64,000 nucleotides of DNA from Candidatus Excrementavichristensenella intestinipullorum (GCA_018711685.1 DVHZ01000118.1:1-64000); one strand, 5' to 3'. Positions 40,987 to 50,640 are shown, numbered from the stretch's first letter. Notes: generated from the sequence alone by a model not told the origin. Numbers and translations: made by a program.

Positions 40987-42708
40987 ATGATCTCCCTCAG
41001 GCAGGACGCCCTGCTGCTCAGCCTCAAGCCCTTCGACGCCCTGCGGCTGATCCCCGAGGCCCGGGACAAGGCCACCTGGTCCAGCGTAGAGCGGAGCTGG
41101 GCCGGCCAGGTGACGGTCCGCGCCGCCCAGGCCTTGGCCTACGTGCCTCCCGCCGCCCAGGCCAGCGATTACCTGCGCTTCCTACGGGAGGGCAGCGGGC
41201 CCTGGCTGGAGGCCTGGACCGGCGCCCGGGAGCGGCTGAAAGCCCTGGCCCTGGGCGCCTGCGTCCAGGGCAGCCCGGCCCTGATACAGGGCGTGGCGGA
41301 TCAGCTGTACGCCTTGTGCGAGATAAGCGATTGGGCGCTGCGCCAGCCCCAACCGGATTATCCCGACTTTACCCATGGCTGCGTCGACGTGGACGCCTGC
41401 GAAACCGGAGCGTTGCTGGCGGTAACGGCGAAGCTGCTGGGCGAGGAACTGGACGCCCTCTCCCCCCGCATCGCCGCTCGGGTGCGCCGTGCCCTGGACC
41501 GGCGGCTGATGGAGCCCCTCATCAACCACGATCCCCAGGTATGGCTGCTGGCCCCGGAGGACGCGCCCCGGGCGGCGGCGGCGCTGATGACCGTAGCCCT
41601 GCTGATGGAGCGGGACGACCGGCGGCGCTGGCTGGCCCTGCGGCGCATTCTCAAGCTGCTGGAGGGCTACCTCAAGGACCGGCCCGCCGACGGCGGCTTC
41701 GATGGGGGATTGGAAGCCCACCTGACCCAAGCCATGGCGGTGAACGACTGTTTCTCCATGCTCAGCGTGGCCAGCGGCGGCGAAGTGGAGCTGCGGGACG
41801 AGCCCCTGTTCGTGGCCATGGCAGGTAGCTTCGTGTCCTGCCACATCGCCGGCAACCTGTTTCTCAATCCGGGAGGTTCCATGGCCCCCCGCCTCTCCCC
41901 CGACCTGTTGTTCCGGCTGGGGGAAAGTGCCCGGGTCAGCGCCCTGTGCGGACTGGCCGCCTGGCTGCGCCGGGGCTTGCAGGACGAGGCCGCGCCTCCC
42001 TTCAGCCAGCCTACCGAACCCCTGCTCCAGCAGGTGATGAACGCCTTGGGCCGGGATGACCTGATGAAGCAGGCGGCCCGTTCCCCCGTTCCGGAGTGGG
42101 TGGAACTGCCCCAAAGCGGCCTGTTGGCCGGACGCATGGACGGCTTCTACGCCGCCCTTACCGGCCCGGCGGGCCAGGCGGCGGGGGATATCGTCCTGTT
42201 CTATGGGGACCGGCCCTTGATCATCGGCCTGCCCCAGGCCCCTTCCACGCCCCTGGTCAACGGTCAGGACCAGCGCTCCAGCCCCGGCGCCCAGGACGTG
42301 GCCCACAGCGGCGGGCCGGGCTGGCACATGCTGTCCATGAACCTGGCCTGCGCCTATCCACCCGCCGCCCAGCTGGTGAGCTGGCAGCGCACTTGGATGC
42401 TGGCCCCCTCCGAGGGCGGGCTGCGGCTGATGGATGTGTTCGACCTGGATGCCCCCGGTCAGGTGGCCTTCCGCTTCATTACTCCTTCCATGCCCCGGGT
42501 GCAGTCCGGCGGCGCGTTGCTGGCGGAAGACAGGGTGTGGATGGAGTTTGATCCCGGCTTGGCCGCCCAGGTGGACTGGGTGACAGTCCCTCCCAACCAG
42601 CGCCATCTGTGGGGCGAACGGGTTTTCCGCCTCACCCTGACCACCCCTCAGGCTTTGCCCGGCGGCAACTATGATTTCCTGTTCCGGCCCTGGGCCGGCG
42701 GAGTATAA
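40987..42708 (+). CDS. Heparinase II/III-like protein
   Basis: This 573-residue protein has an alpha-rich N-terminal region (about 1-330) with VDACETGALLAVTAKLLGEEL and a beta-rich C-terminal half. This matches the alpha/alpha toroid plus beta-sandwich plan of heparinase II/III and related uronate lyases. There is no signal peptide, so it would act inside the cell on imported oligosaccharides. The catalytic Tyr/His set cannot be placed with confidence. It lies between an oxidoreductase and an aldolase, supporting a catabolic role. An unrelated (alpha/alpha)6 enzyme is possible. Confidence 0.65.
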   Translation: MISLRQDALLLSLKPFDALRLIPEARDKATWSSVERSWAGQVTVRAAQALAYVPPAAQASDYLRFLREGSGPWLEAWTGARERLKALALGACVQGSPALIQGVADQLYALCEISDWALRQPQPDYPDFTHGCVDVDACETGALLAVTAKLLGEELDALSPRIAARVRRALDRRLMEPLINHDPQVWLLAPEDAPRAAAALMTVALLMERDDRRRWLALRRILKLLEGYLKDRPADGGFDGGLEAHLTQAMAVNDCFSMLSVASGGEVELRDEPLFVAMAGSFVSCHIAGNLFLNPGGSMAPRLSPDLLFRLGESARVSALCGLAAWLRRGLQDEAAPPFSQPTEPLLQQVMNALGRDDLMKQAARSPVPEWVELPQSGLLAGRMDGFYAALTGPAGQAAGDIVLFYGDRPLIIGLPQAPSTPLVNGQDQRSSPGAQDVAHSGGPGWHMLSMNLACAYPPAAQLVSWQRTWMLAPSEGGLRLMDVFDLDAPGQVAFRFITPSMPRVQSGGALLAEDRVWMEFDPGLAAQVDWVTVPPNQRHLWGERVFRLTLTTPQALPGGNYDFLFRPWAGGV

Positions 42709-42748
42709 GCGGGAAAAGAACAACATCAAGAGCGAAGGAGATGTGACC

Positions 42749-43471
42749 ATGAACCCACTGCAGCAGAAATACCAGGCGCAAATTCAGGAATTGGCCGACG
42801 CTTCCAACCGGCTGGCGGAGCTGGGCTTCGTCACCAGCCAGGGGGGCAATTTGTCCATGCGGGCGGATGAAAACGTGCTGCTGATCACCCCCACCAAGGT
42901 GCCCAAGATTCAGGTCAGGTTTGAGGATATCTGCGTCATCGACATGAAGGGAACCGTGCTCTACGCCAAGGAAGGCCGCAAGCCCACCGGCGAGTGGCCC
43001 TTCCATACCCGCATCATGCAGCGCCGGCCCGACGTAAAGGGCGTGGTCCATGCCCATCCCCCGGTGCTCACCGGCTTCGCCATCGCCGGAGGGGACTGGC
43101 TGCGTCTGCCCTTCCTGCCCGAGCCCGCCCTGGAGGTGGGCCCCATGATGCTGGTGCCCTACGCCGAGCCCCTCAGCGACCAGTTGGCGGAGAACTTCGA
43201 TCCCTTCCTGGACAAGAGCAACGGCTTCCTGATGGAGAACCACGGCGCTGTAATGGTGAGCCCGGAAGGGGTCATGCGGGCCATTGAGTTCCTGGAAATG
43301 ATGGAAGCCGCCGGCAAGTCCATCATCGTATCCAAGATCCTGGGCAACGCCAAGCCCATTGCCGCCCCCGACGTAGCCAACCTGGACAACGTACTCCGGG
43401 TGCGCAATATGCCCATGCCCGGCACCCCCGGCGTGGTCAAATCCCTGAGCGACATCTTCGTGGTGGAATAA
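42749..43471 (+). CDS. Class II aldolase/adducin family protein
   Basis: This 240-residue protein belongs to the zinc-dependent class II aldolase family (fuculose-, rhamnulose- and ribulose-phosphate enzymes). Ligand motifs are HTRIM, VVHAHPP and MENHGAVM, and TSQGGNLSMR carries the phosphate-binding Gly/Asn. The ATG follows GAAGGAG. It stops at 43471 and is followed by a terminator at 43588-43622. Substrate specificity cannot be told from motifs; the neighbouring oxidoreductase and lyase-like gene suggest a sugar-acid pathway. Confidence 0.88.
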   Translation: MNPLQQKYQAQIQELADASNRLAELGFVTSQGGNLSMRADENVLLITPTKVPKIQVRFEDICVIDMKGTVLYAKEGRKPTGEWPFHTRIMQRRPDVKGVVHAHPPVLTGFAIAGGDWLRLPFLPEPALEVGPMMLVPYAEPLSDQLAENFDPFLDKSNGFLMENHGAVMVSPEGVMRAIEFLEMMEAAGKSIIVSKILGNAKPIAAPDVANLDNVLRVRNMPMPGTPGVVKSLSDIFVVE

Positions 43472-43587
43472 CCCGATTCGTTCCCCGTATCACAACGGCG
43501 CACCGAGAAAGCGACCTGGGCCCCGGGGGCTGAGGACCTTTGACCCTGGGCCCAAGAAACGGGGGCAGTTCATTCTTTTTCGCATAC

Positions 43588-43622
43588 ATAAAGCCTGTTC
43601 CATCCACGGGAACAGGCTTTAT
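43588..43622. terminator. Bidirectional terminator
   Basis: A perfect 14-bp stem (ATAAAGCCTGTTCC, 43588-43601; GGAACAGGCTTTAT, 43609-43622) has a 7-nt loop. CTTTATC on the plus strand and CTTTATG on the minus strand serve the aldolase operon and the convergent lipoprotein gene, which stops at 43676. Confidence 0.85.
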
Positions 43623-43675
43623 CATGCTTGCTGCGCCGGGCGGCCCAGCAAGCCTCTTACCGGAAAGAATGGGCT

Positions 43676-45688
43676 TCAGCTGGGTAATTGGGTCAAGACC
43701 ACCGCTACCTTTACCTGGTATTGGACTTCGTCAATGTCCAGAGCGCCGCCGTCCTCCACCGCAAAGCGCACCTCGTACAGGGCCTGCGGCTCCAGGGGCC
43801 GGGCGGCATCCAGCGGTTCGCCGCCATCGGCGCACAAAGTCCATTCCCCTTCGTAAGGATGGAACTGCCCCTGAGCATCCTGGTACATCAGGGTATAATC
43901 CTGAGGGGCGGCCTCCAGGCCGTTGAGCCGCACCGCCAGAACGGCTTGCTGGCGCAAATTGGGGATGGACACCCGGTTCAGATAGCTTGCCGCTTCCCAC
44001 TCCTGCCCCAACTGCCGGCTGGAAAGGCGATAGCGCTCCATGCCGCTCAGAGGCAGCGCCTTCACCGGGCTGTGGGGCAGATAGGCGGTCTCGTCCCGCC
44101 AGCACACCATCTCCATGCAGTTGGTGGGGCAGTACAGGGCGTTGCCCCTGGGGTCGGCAATGAGCCCCACGGCCAGGTTATTGTATCCCGCCATGGCGGA
44201 CACACCGGCGCCATACAGGGTCTCGCCGGTATCGAAATCCAGCGCCTCAAAGCGCCACCCACCCTGGCTGTCCTGCCAATAACCGTAAAGATAGCCGGTG
44301 GCGGTGGACAGCTTAATCATGGCGGTTTCCCGCACATCGTTCCGGCTCCATACCCGGCGGGCCTCATAGCCCTGCTGGGTCTTCACGAAGTCCACCCGTT
44401 CCACGCCGGGGGCGATGTATTGGTTGCCCTTCTGCATCCAGTTGGCGTCGTAAATGTTGTCGTAGGATTGAATGGAGGAATCCGCGCCGGGCTCGGACAA
44501 GCCGGCGTTTCCCGCGCCGAACCAGTTGGCCACCACCACCGAGGCGGAGCCGTCCTGCCAGCCGTATACCAGAATGGAATTTTCCACGGACACGGGCGCG
44601 CCCGCCACCCCGTCCAAAATCGGGGTCTGGGCCACGATCTGGCCGGTTTCAGAGGACACGGCGATCAGGTTCACCGGGTCCAGGTTGTCTGTAAAAATCA
44701 CCAGGTCCCCGGTGAGGGTGGGAGACGTGCCGCTGCCCCAGGACAGGCCGCCGCCGGTATAGCCCGATTCGGGCAGGGCGTCGTTGGCCCCGGCGCTTTC
44801 ATAGGGGGTGCGCCAGGTCACCTGCACCCCGTCCTGGGCAGTGAGCATGTAGCAGGCCAGGTTGGTGAGGATGACCGCGCCGTCTTCATTGGCGGCAATG
44901 CCGTTTTCCGCGCCCTCCCCCTGGTCCAGCGGATAGAGGAAGATGTGCTCATCCAGGTCCGGCGCCTCCGGACTGCCCGCCAGAGCCATGTATTCGCTGG
45001 AGATGTAGCCGATCAGCCCGGCAGGGTCCCGCTGGGGATAAATCCGAAATCCCCCCGTGACAAACCACAGATTGCCCTGATAGTCGTACACGATGCTCAA
45101 TAGGTTCTGCCCCACCTCTTCCCCCAGAATGCGGGCGGCGGCGGCCATCACGTCGATGTCCGCCAGCTTTTCAAACACCGGCAGCACCTGCCCGTCCTGG
45201 TCCAGGGTGCGCATCACCAGAATATGGCCGTGGGAGGTGGGCGCCACCACGTTGTCGTTGGCGTCTACAAAGGAATAGGAGATCTGGAAGGCGTACCCGG
45301 CCCCGTCATCCCGCTGAGGCACAAAGGAACCCAGCCGCTGCACCTGTTCCCCGTCGAAGGATACGATGGATATGCCCCCCAGGAAGGGCGTCACCGCGTT
45401 GCCCCGGCTGTCGTAAAAGGCCGCCGAGGGCGCGTGGATGTTCTGGGTTTCCAGGGAAGCGGTCACCCGGCTGTATATGCCCAGGGGGGCCACAGCATCG
45501 GTCACGTCGGAAGCGTACACGTCGTTGTGGATGGAGTTGTCGCCCCGGCCCATGTAGGGGTTCTCCGCCACCGGATTCTCCGGCAGCGGCCTGGGCTGAA
45601 GCGTCCTCCACTGCTCCTGCGCCCCAGCGCATCCTCCCGCCAGGGCCAACATCAAACACAGCACCGCCGCCCATATCCTCCGCATCAT
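43676..45688 (-). CDS. Predicted secreted lipoprotein with PQQ-like beta-propeller
   Basis: This protein of about 670 residues starts at one of two adjacent ATG codons (45688 or 45685) after AAAGGTGG. A signal peptide ends in ALAGGC, a loosely fitting lipobox. The mature part has repeated beta-rich segments typical of a PQQ/quinoprotein-like propeller: NLLSIVYDYQGNLWFVTGG, GAENGIAANEDGAVILTN, IAVSSETGQIVAQTPILDG and FEALDFDTGETLYGAG. The C-terminal 120 residues form a separate beta domain. Propellers of this type bind surface or extracellular ligands rather than show one fixed activity. It has its own promoter. Function unknown. Confidence 0.75.
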   Translation of the reverse strand: MMRRIWAAVLCLMLALAGGCAGAQEQWRTLQPRPLPENPVAENPYMGRGDNSIHNDVYASDVTDAVAPLGIYSRVTASLETQNIHAPSAAFYDSRGNAVTPFLGGISIVSFDGEQVQRLGSFVPQRDDGAGYAFQISYSFVDANDNVVAPTSHGHILVMRTLDQDGQVLPVFEKLADIDVMAAAARILGEEVGQNLLSIVYDYQGNLWFVTGGFRIYPQRDPAGLIGYISSEYMALAGSPEAPDLDEHIFLYPLDQGEGAENGIAANEDGAVILTNLACYMLTAQDGVQVTWRTPYESAGANDALPESGYTGGGLSWGSGTSPTLTGDLVIFTDNLDPVNLIAVSSETGQIVAQTPILDGVAGAPVSVENSILVYGWQDGSASVVVANWFGAGNAGLSEPGADSSIQSYDNIYDANWMQKGNQYIAPGVERVDFVKTQQGYEARRVWSRNDVRETAMIKLSTATGYLYGYWQDSQGGWRFEALDFDTGETLYGAGVSAMAGYNNLAVGLIADPRGNALYCPTNCMEMVCWRDETAYLPHSPVKALPLSGMERYRLSSRQLGQEWEAASYLNRVSIPNLRQQAVLAVRLNGLEAAPQDYTLMYQDAQGQFHPYEGEWTLCADGGEPLDAARPLEPQALYEVRFAVEDGGALDIDEVQYQVKVAVVLTQLPS

Positions 45689-45738
45689 CCCGGTTCCACC
45701 TTTCTCTCGCCGCACTCGGGGCGCATCCCCTATCTTTT

Positions 45739-45768
45739 ATTGTAACATATCCCTTTTCGCCCCGTCAA
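45739..45768 (-). promoter_or_regulatory. Promoter of the PQQ-like lipoprotein gene
   Basis: On the minus strand TTGACG (45763-45768), an 18-bp spacer and TACAAT (45739-45744). A TG one base upstream of the -10 (TGTTACAAT) gives an extended -10. Confidence 0.75.
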
Positions 45769-45863
45769 CGCCGGCTTTCTCCCTGATCCCCATCATTTTT
45801 ACCGAAGCATGACATATCCGGGCATCAACCCCGTCCATGCCTCAGGGGATCCGGCTCCCGCCC

Positions 45864-45900
45864 AAAAACAATGGGTCCGCCCCACTCACGAGGCGGACCC
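45864..45900 (-). terminator. Terminator of glyS
   Basis: A perfect 9-bp stem (GGGTCCGCC, 45873-45881; GGCGGACCC, 45892-45900) is followed on the minus strand by ATTGTTTTTG. It lies about 150 nt past the glyS stop on that strand. Confidence 0.7.
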
Positions 45901-46053
45901 CCAATGATTGTTCCTACAGGCGGCCTTTTTGCCGGGTTTTCCCCCAAATGCTATCGCCAAGCCGTTTCCGCGGGAGGCGTTTTTCCACGCATCCCCCTTC
46001 GGGGCGCGGCCCATCCGGCGAAGCGCCTGCGGATAGCCCCTCCGGAAGCGGGT

Positions 46054-47448
46054 TTATTCGCCGGCCACGGTGAAATCGGTCTTTTCCTCCAGCCAGGCGG
46101 GCAGGTCGGGAATGGCCACCAGTTCCTGGGTCATGGTGTCCCGGTCCCGCACGGTGACCTTGCCGGTCTCCAGGGTGTCGAAATCGATGGTGATGCAGTA
46201 GGGGGTGCCCGCCTCGTCGGCCCGGCGGTAGCGCTTGCCAATGGAGCCGGTCTCGTCGTACTCCACCCGGAACTTCTTGGCCAGCAGGCGGTAGACCTCC
46301 TTGGCCTTGTCCCCCAGCTTGTTCTTCTGCAGGGGCAGCACGGCGGCCTTGATGGGGGCCAGGGCGGGATGCATGTGCAGCACCACCCGGCTGTCGCCGC
46401 CCTCCAATTCCTCCTCGTCGTAGGCGTTGCACAGGAAGGCCAGCACCAGCCGGTCCACGCCCACGGAGGGCTCCACGCAGTAGGGCACGAACTTCTCCCC
46501 GGTGGCCGGGTCCAGGTACTCCATGGACTCGCCGGAGTGCTGCTGATGCTGGGTCAGGTCGTAATCGGTGCGGTCTGCGATGCCCCACAGCTCGCCCCAG
46601 CCGAAGGGGAACAGGTACTCGATGTCCGTGGTGGCCTTGGAATAGAAAGCCAGCTTGTCCTTTTCGTGGTCCCGCAGGCGCAGCTTGTCCTCCCGCAGGC
46701 CCAGGGCCTTGAGCCAATCCCGGCAGAAGGCGCGCCAGTAGGTGAACCACTCCAGGTCCTCGCCGGGCTTGCAGAAGAACTCCAGCTCCATCTGCTCGAA
46801 CTCCCGCACCCGGAAGATGAAGTTGCCCGGGGTGATCTCGTTGCGGAAGGACTTGCCGATTTGGCAAATGCCGGCGGGCAACTTCTTGCGGGTGGCCCGC
46901 ATGGCGTTCTTGAAGTTGACGAAGATGCCCTGGGCGGTCTCGGGGCGCAGGTAGATCTCCGCCGCGCTGTCCTGGTTGACGCCCTGGAAGGTCTTAAACA
47001 TCAGGTTGAACTGGCGGATGGGGGTAAAGTCCTCCTTGCCGCACACCGGGCAGGGAATGTGGTGCTGGGCGATGTACTCCTCCAGCTGCTGATTGGTCCA
47101 GCCGTCGCCGGTGAGCTGGCCGCCGGTAAAGTCCTCGATGAGCTTATCGGCGCGGAACCGGGCCTTGCAGGCCTTGCAGTCCATCAGCGGGTCGTTAAAG
47201 CCGCCCACATGGCCCGAGGCCACCCATACTTCCCGATTCATCAGGATGGCGCAATCCAGCCCGGTATTGTAGGGGCTTTCCTGGACGAACTTGCGCCACC
47301 AGGCCTTCTTGATGTTGTTTTTGAATTCTACGCCCAGGGGGCCGTAATCCCAAGTGTTGGCCAGGCCGCCGTAAATTTCCGAACCGGCGAAGATGTAGCC
47401 CCGGTTCTTGCACAGCGATACCAGCTTGTCCATCGTAAGCTCAGCCAT
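46054..47448 (-). CDS. glyS: Glycyl-tRNA synthetase (alpha2 type)
   Basis: This 464-residue class II synthetase charges tRNA-Gly. It is the single-chain eukaryote-like dimeric type. The start [20 protein letters not shown] follows GAGGGG. Class II motifs are readable: motif 1 near [12 protein letters not shown], motif 2 in [25 protein letters not shown] and motif 3 in [14 protein letters not shown]. An insertion with CPVC and CKAC pairs may bind zinc. The C-terminal anticodon-binding domain is complete. The leader is short, so no T-box is present, unlike many glyS genes in Bacillota. Confidence 0.97.
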   Translation of the reverse strand: MAELTMDKLVSLCKNRGYIFAGSEIYGGLANTWDYGPLGVEFKNNIKKAWWRKFVQESPYNTGLDCAILMNREVWVASGHVGGFNDPLMDCKACKARFRADKLIEDFTGGQLTGDGWTNQQLEEYIAQHHIPCPVCGKEDFTPIRQFNLMFKTFQGVNQDSAAEIYLRPETAQGIFVNFKNAMRATRKKLPAGICQIGKSFRNEITPGNFIFRVREFEQMELEFFCKPGEDLEWFTYWRAFCRDWLKALGLREDKLRLRDHEKDKLAFYSKATTDIEYLFPFGWGELWGIADRTDYDLTQHQQHSGESMEYLDPATGEKFVPYCVEPSVGVDRLVLAFLCNAYDEEELEGGDSRVVLHMHPALAPIKAAVLPLQKNKLGDKAKEVYRLLAKKFRVEYDETGSIGKRYRRADEAGTPYCITIDFDTLETGKVTVRDRDTMTQELVAIPDLPAWLEEKTDFTVAGE

Positions 47449-47483
47449 GAAATCCCCTCATTCCACGATTTTGTTTGAACCTA

Positions 47484-47513
47484 ATCATACCAGAATTCGT
47501 CCAATTCCTGCAA
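47484..47513 (-). promoter_or_regulatory. Promoter of glyS
   Basis: On the minus strand TTGCAG (47508-47513), an 18-bp spacer and TATGAT (47484-47489). The -10 is only about 35 nt from the start codon, leaving no room for a tRNA-sensing leader. Confidence 0.6.
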
Positions 47514-47572
47514 GGCTTTCGTGTTAAATTCCACCCGTTTCCCCTGGGGAGTGGTCAAAAAGCGCCGGAGTA

Positions 47573-47581
47573 TGCTATAAT
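47573..47581 (+). promoter_or_regulatory. Extended -10 promoter of the caspase-Big2 gene
   Basis: TGCTATAAT: TATAAT at 47576-47581 with a TG extension. A weak -35 (TGGTCA) lies 18-19 bp upstream. The leader is about 85 nt to the ATG at 47673. Confidence 0.65.
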
Positions 47582-47672
47582 TAAAGATACAATCGATTTT
47601 TATGGCCCCGAATGGGGTTCTGTATCCTTGAATTGGGCCGCATTGCGCCCACTGTACGGAGGTTGGTTGAGC

Positions 47673-50471
47673 ATGAAAGGCACTCGATGGATGCTGCTGG
47701 CGGTCCTGCTGGCCTGGGCGCTATGCGCCAACGCCCTGGCTGCCGGCAACGGGGAAACCACCTATCGCGCCCTACTCATCGGCGTGGACGGATACCAGAC
47801 CAACGCCCTTTCCGGCTGCGTCAACGATACGGGGCGCATGTCCCAGGCGCTCCAGGCGGCCAATGAGGCGGGAGCTTTCTATCAGGCTCCGGTGATCCGC
47901 TCCAACCTGCAAACCGACGAAATCCTGCAGCTGAGCAGCGAGCTTGAAACCTGGAATGTGGACGAGGACGACGTCACCTTCTTCTACTACGCCGGCCACG
48001 GCTACCTGAGCGACAAGGGCACCCCGGCCATCGTGGGCAAGGACAACAAGATGCTGTCCATCGCCGACCTCATCGGTCTGCTGGACAGCGTGCCTGGGGT
48101 GAAGATGGTGGTGCTGGACTGCCGCTACGCCGATTCCCTGCTGGATACCGCTGGGGAGGAGCAGCACGGGACCCAGGCCGCGCTGCAGGCCCTTTCCGCG
48201 TTTAACCAGGCGGTGGTCTCCGCCTTCCAGCAGAGCGCCAACGCTTCCAATTATTATGTCTTAGCCGCCTCCACCCTGGCCAGCAGCGAGGAAAAGGCGC
48301 TGCCTGCCGGGGAGGACCCCAGGGGCGTGGTCACCTACCTGCTCACCCAGGGCTGCGGCTACGACTACGTGGAGCAGCGCCCCACCGACCTGCTGCCTGC
48401 CGACGCCAACGAAAACGGCGCCATCTCCCTCACCGAGGCCCGGGACTACATCCTGGACCAGCTGGAGACCATGGAGAACGGCGATGAAATCCTGGTGGAC
48501 GTGGCCATCTCCCCCGAGGGCAGCTCCTATCCCCTGATGGCCCGCCGCGCCACCAGCGAGGTGCTGGAGGTCACCCTGGGCCAGGATACCCTGGAAGTGC
48601 CCGTGGGCCGCACCCGCCAGCTGGAAGCCCAGACCCAGCCCCCCAATGCCTCCAAGCGCACCATCTCCTGGACCAGCTCGGATTTGTCCGTGGCCACCGT
48701 GGACGAGTACGGCGAGGTCACCGGCCTGCGCCCGGGCAGCGCCCGCATCGCTGCCACCACTGCCAACGGGCTTACCGTGTTCGCCGATGTCACCGTGAAG
48801 GACGTCACCCTGGTGGACGCCCTGAGCCTGAACACCGCCCGGCTCACCGTGGGCAACGCAAGCCAGGTGCAGCTGAATTTGACCATGACCCCCGCCAACG
48901 CCACCGAGGCCATCCATTGGTCCACCGGCAACAGCGCCGTGGCCACCGTGGATGAAAACGGGCTGATCACCTGCGCGGGCCTGGGGGAAACCTATATCAC
49001 CGTGGCCAGCGAAAGCGGCGTGGAAGCCACCTGCGCCATCACCGTGGTGGACCCCGCCAGCGTGGTTACCGCCATCCAGGTAAATAAAAAGAACGTGGAG
49101 CTGTTCGAGGGCGAAACTACGGTGATCCAAACCAAGATACAGCCCGCCAAGGCGGCGGACAGCAGCGTCACCTTCACCTCCAGCGACCCCACCGTGGCCC
49201 AAATCGAGGGCGACAGCATCATCCTGGGCGTATCCGAAGGGGAGTGTACGGTGTACGCCACCGCCTCCAGCGGCGTATCCGCCCAGATTCAGGTGTCCGT
49301 CAAGGGCCCCCAGCTCCAGCTGAGCAAGAAAAATCTGTCCCTGAAGCGGGGCGGCACCGCCACATTGCAGACCCGTACCCAGCCCACCGGCCTGTCCGGA
49401 ACCATCACCTGGGAGAGCGACGACGAGGCGGTCGCCACCGTGGAGAACGGCAAGGTTACCGCCGTGGCCGCCGGCGAGGCCATGATCACCGCCCGCATGG
49501 ACAACGGCGCCAGCGCCCAGTGCCGGGTGCTGGTGGAGGGCGTGGCGGTGAAGAAGGTGCGAGTGCAGCCCAATACCCTGAGCCTGGAAGTGGGCGCCAC
49601 CTCCGAGCTCAGCGCCGCCGTCCAGCCGGAAAACGCCACCATCCAGGACGTGACCTGGAGCAGCGGCAACGAGGCCGTGGCCACCGTGGATGAAAACGGC
49701 AAGGTCACCGCCGTGGCCGCCGGCAAGGCGGTGATCACCGCCTCCGCCCACAACGGCGTCAAGGCCAAGTGTCAGGTCACCGTGAAAGCCATCGCGGTGA
49801 GCCAGGTCGCCTTGGATATGTCCGAAGTGGAATTGGTGGCCGGGTTGCCCGGCTTGAACCAGGTCACCCTCACCGCCCAAACCGACCCGGTGGAGGCGGG
49901 CAGCGGTTCGCTGAAGTGGGCCAGCTCCAATCCCAAAGTGGCTACGGTGGATTCCACCGGCACGGTCACCGCCAAACAGGCGGGCAAAGCGGTAATCAAG
50001 GCCACCGCTCGCAGCGGCAATAAGAACGTGAGCGCCACCTGCAATATCGTCGTGACCGCCAACCGCGTCCAGAACAAGACCCCCATCGTGGGTGAGGAGC
50101 GCCTGGTGTACACCAGCGCCCGGCGTATCTTCTACAATCAGGGCAATCTGGTCATCGAACTGTACTTCGCCAACCGCACCGGCTCGGCAGTCACCCTGCC
50201 CGAGGCGGGCACCCTGACCCTCACCCTGGCCGACGGCCAGTCCTTCCCCGTGAAGGAAATCACTGCGGGCAGCCGCAAGCTCAAGGCGGGCAAAAACGGT
50301 GTCATCACGTATAAGACCAAAGTAGCCCAGGGCGATGTCCTCTACGGCCTGGACCTGCGGGGCGCTTCCGCCCAGCTGGTCACCGCCAGCCAGGCGGCGG
50401 AAACCACTCCCCTGGACGAAACCGAAACCGCGGCTTCCGGCGACGCCACCGCTGCGGATCAATCCGAATAA
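47673..50471 (+). CDS. Secreted caspase-like (C14) peptidase with six Big2 domains
   Basis: This protein of about 932 residues starts at the ATG after GGAGG. The signal peptide (about 1-24) ends in ANALAA. The caspase-like domain (about 28-260) has the catalytic His109 in FYYAGHGY and Cys150 in VVLDCRYAD, the dyad of prokaryotic caspase homologues. Six Big2 Ig-like repeats (about 285-820) carry variants of VATVDENGKVTAVAAG. A beta-rich C-terminal domain ends the chain. There is no LPxTG or transmembrane anchor. It is the only large gene in its transcript. Big2 domains suggest wall or glycan association, so it may process surface proteins. Substrate unknown. Confidence 0.88.
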   Translation: MKGTRWMLLAVLLAWALCANALAAGNGETTYRALLIGVDGYQTNALSGCVNDTGRMSQALQAANEAGAFYQAPVIRSNLQTDEILQLSSELETWNVDEDDVTFFYYAGHGYLSDKGTPAIVGKDNKMLSIADLIGLLDSVPGVKMVVLDCRYADSLLDTAGEEQHGTQAALQALSAFNQAVVSAFQQSANASNYYVLAASTLASSEEKALPAGEDPRGVVTYLLTQGCGYDYVEQRPTDLLPADANENGAISLTEARDYILDQLETMENGDEILVDVAISPEGSSYPLMARRATSEVLEVTLGQDTLEVPVGRTRQLEAQTQPPNASKRTISWTSSDLSVATVDEYGEVTGLRPGSARIAATTANGLTVFADVTVKDVTLVDALSLNTARLTVGNASQVQLNLTMTPANATEAIHWSTGNSAVATVDENGLITCAGLGETYITVASESGVEATCAITVVDPASVVTAIQVNKKNVELFEGETTVIQTKIQPAKAADSSVTFTSSDPTVAQIEGDSIILGVSEGECTVYATASSGVSAQIQVSVKGPQLQLSKKNLSLKRGGTATLQTRTQPTGLSGTITWESDDEAVATVENGKVTAVAAGEAMITARMDNGASAQCRVLVEGVAVKKVRVQPNTLSLEVGATSELSAAVQPENATIQDVTWSSGNEAVATVDENGKVTAVAAGKAVITASAHNGVKAKCQVTVKAIAVSQVALDMSEVELVAGLPGLNQVTLTAQTDPVEAGSGSLKWASSNPKVATVDSTGTVTAKQAGKAVIKATARSGNKNVSATCNIVVTANRVQNKTPIVGEERLVYTSARRIFYNQGNLVIELYFANRTGSAVTLPEAGTLTLTLADGQSFPVKEITAGSRKLKAGKNGVITYKTKVAQGDVLYGLDLRGASAQLVTASQAAETTPLDETETAASGDATAADQSE

Positions 50472-50496
50472 TTCCCCCGCTCTGGAGGGCAAATCC

Positions 50497-50572
50497 GGCG
50501 GCCGCTTTGAAAAGCGGCCGCCTTGTACTGTCCAAAAATCCGCATTGCGGTACGGCAATGCGGATTTTTGGA
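50497..50572 (+). terminator. Tandem terminator hairpins after the caspase-Big2 gene
   Basis: The first hairpin (GGCGGCCGCTT, 50497-50507; AAGCGGCCGCC, 50512-50522, loop TGAA) is 26 nt past the stop. The second has an 18-bp perfect stem (50531-50548; 50555-50572) whose right arm ends ATTTTTGGA. It also lies 70 bp past the stop of the minus-strand small gene, and so can end transcription from both sides. Confidence 0.85.
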
Positions 50573-50640
50573 TAGAAAAGATGAAAAAGAGCCCGGGCCG
50601 TCAGGGGTAAAACGTTGGGCTGGGCCGCCGCTCAGCCCCC

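Larger units (their letters stand above)
45689..46053. other. Intergenic region between lipoprotein promoter and glyS end
   Basis: About 365 bp with no gene I can support. It holds the lipoprotein promoter (45739-45768) and the glyS terminator (45864-45900). Between 45905 and 46053 a GC-rich stretch contains runs such as CCTTTTTGCC but no conserved element I recognise. Confidence 0.6.

Noticed and set aside
47449-47520. T-box in front of glyS
   Set aside because: The promoter lies only about 35 nt from the start codon, which leaves no room for a tRNA-sensing leader.
48600-50050. Repeated DNA every 240-260 bp that could be mistaken for a repeat array
   Set aside because: The repeats are in frame and encode Big2 domains that diverge at the protein level. 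There are no identical short repeats with unique spacers, so it is not a CRISPR array.
48261-50558. A 765-codon open frame on the minus strand across the caspase-Big2 gene, and others like it (2406-3740, 19515-21158, 14271-15860)
   Set aside because: These arise from the very high GC content at third codon positions of the true genes on the opposite strand. They have no family motifs, low-complexity Gly/His/Ala composition and no ribosome-binding sites.
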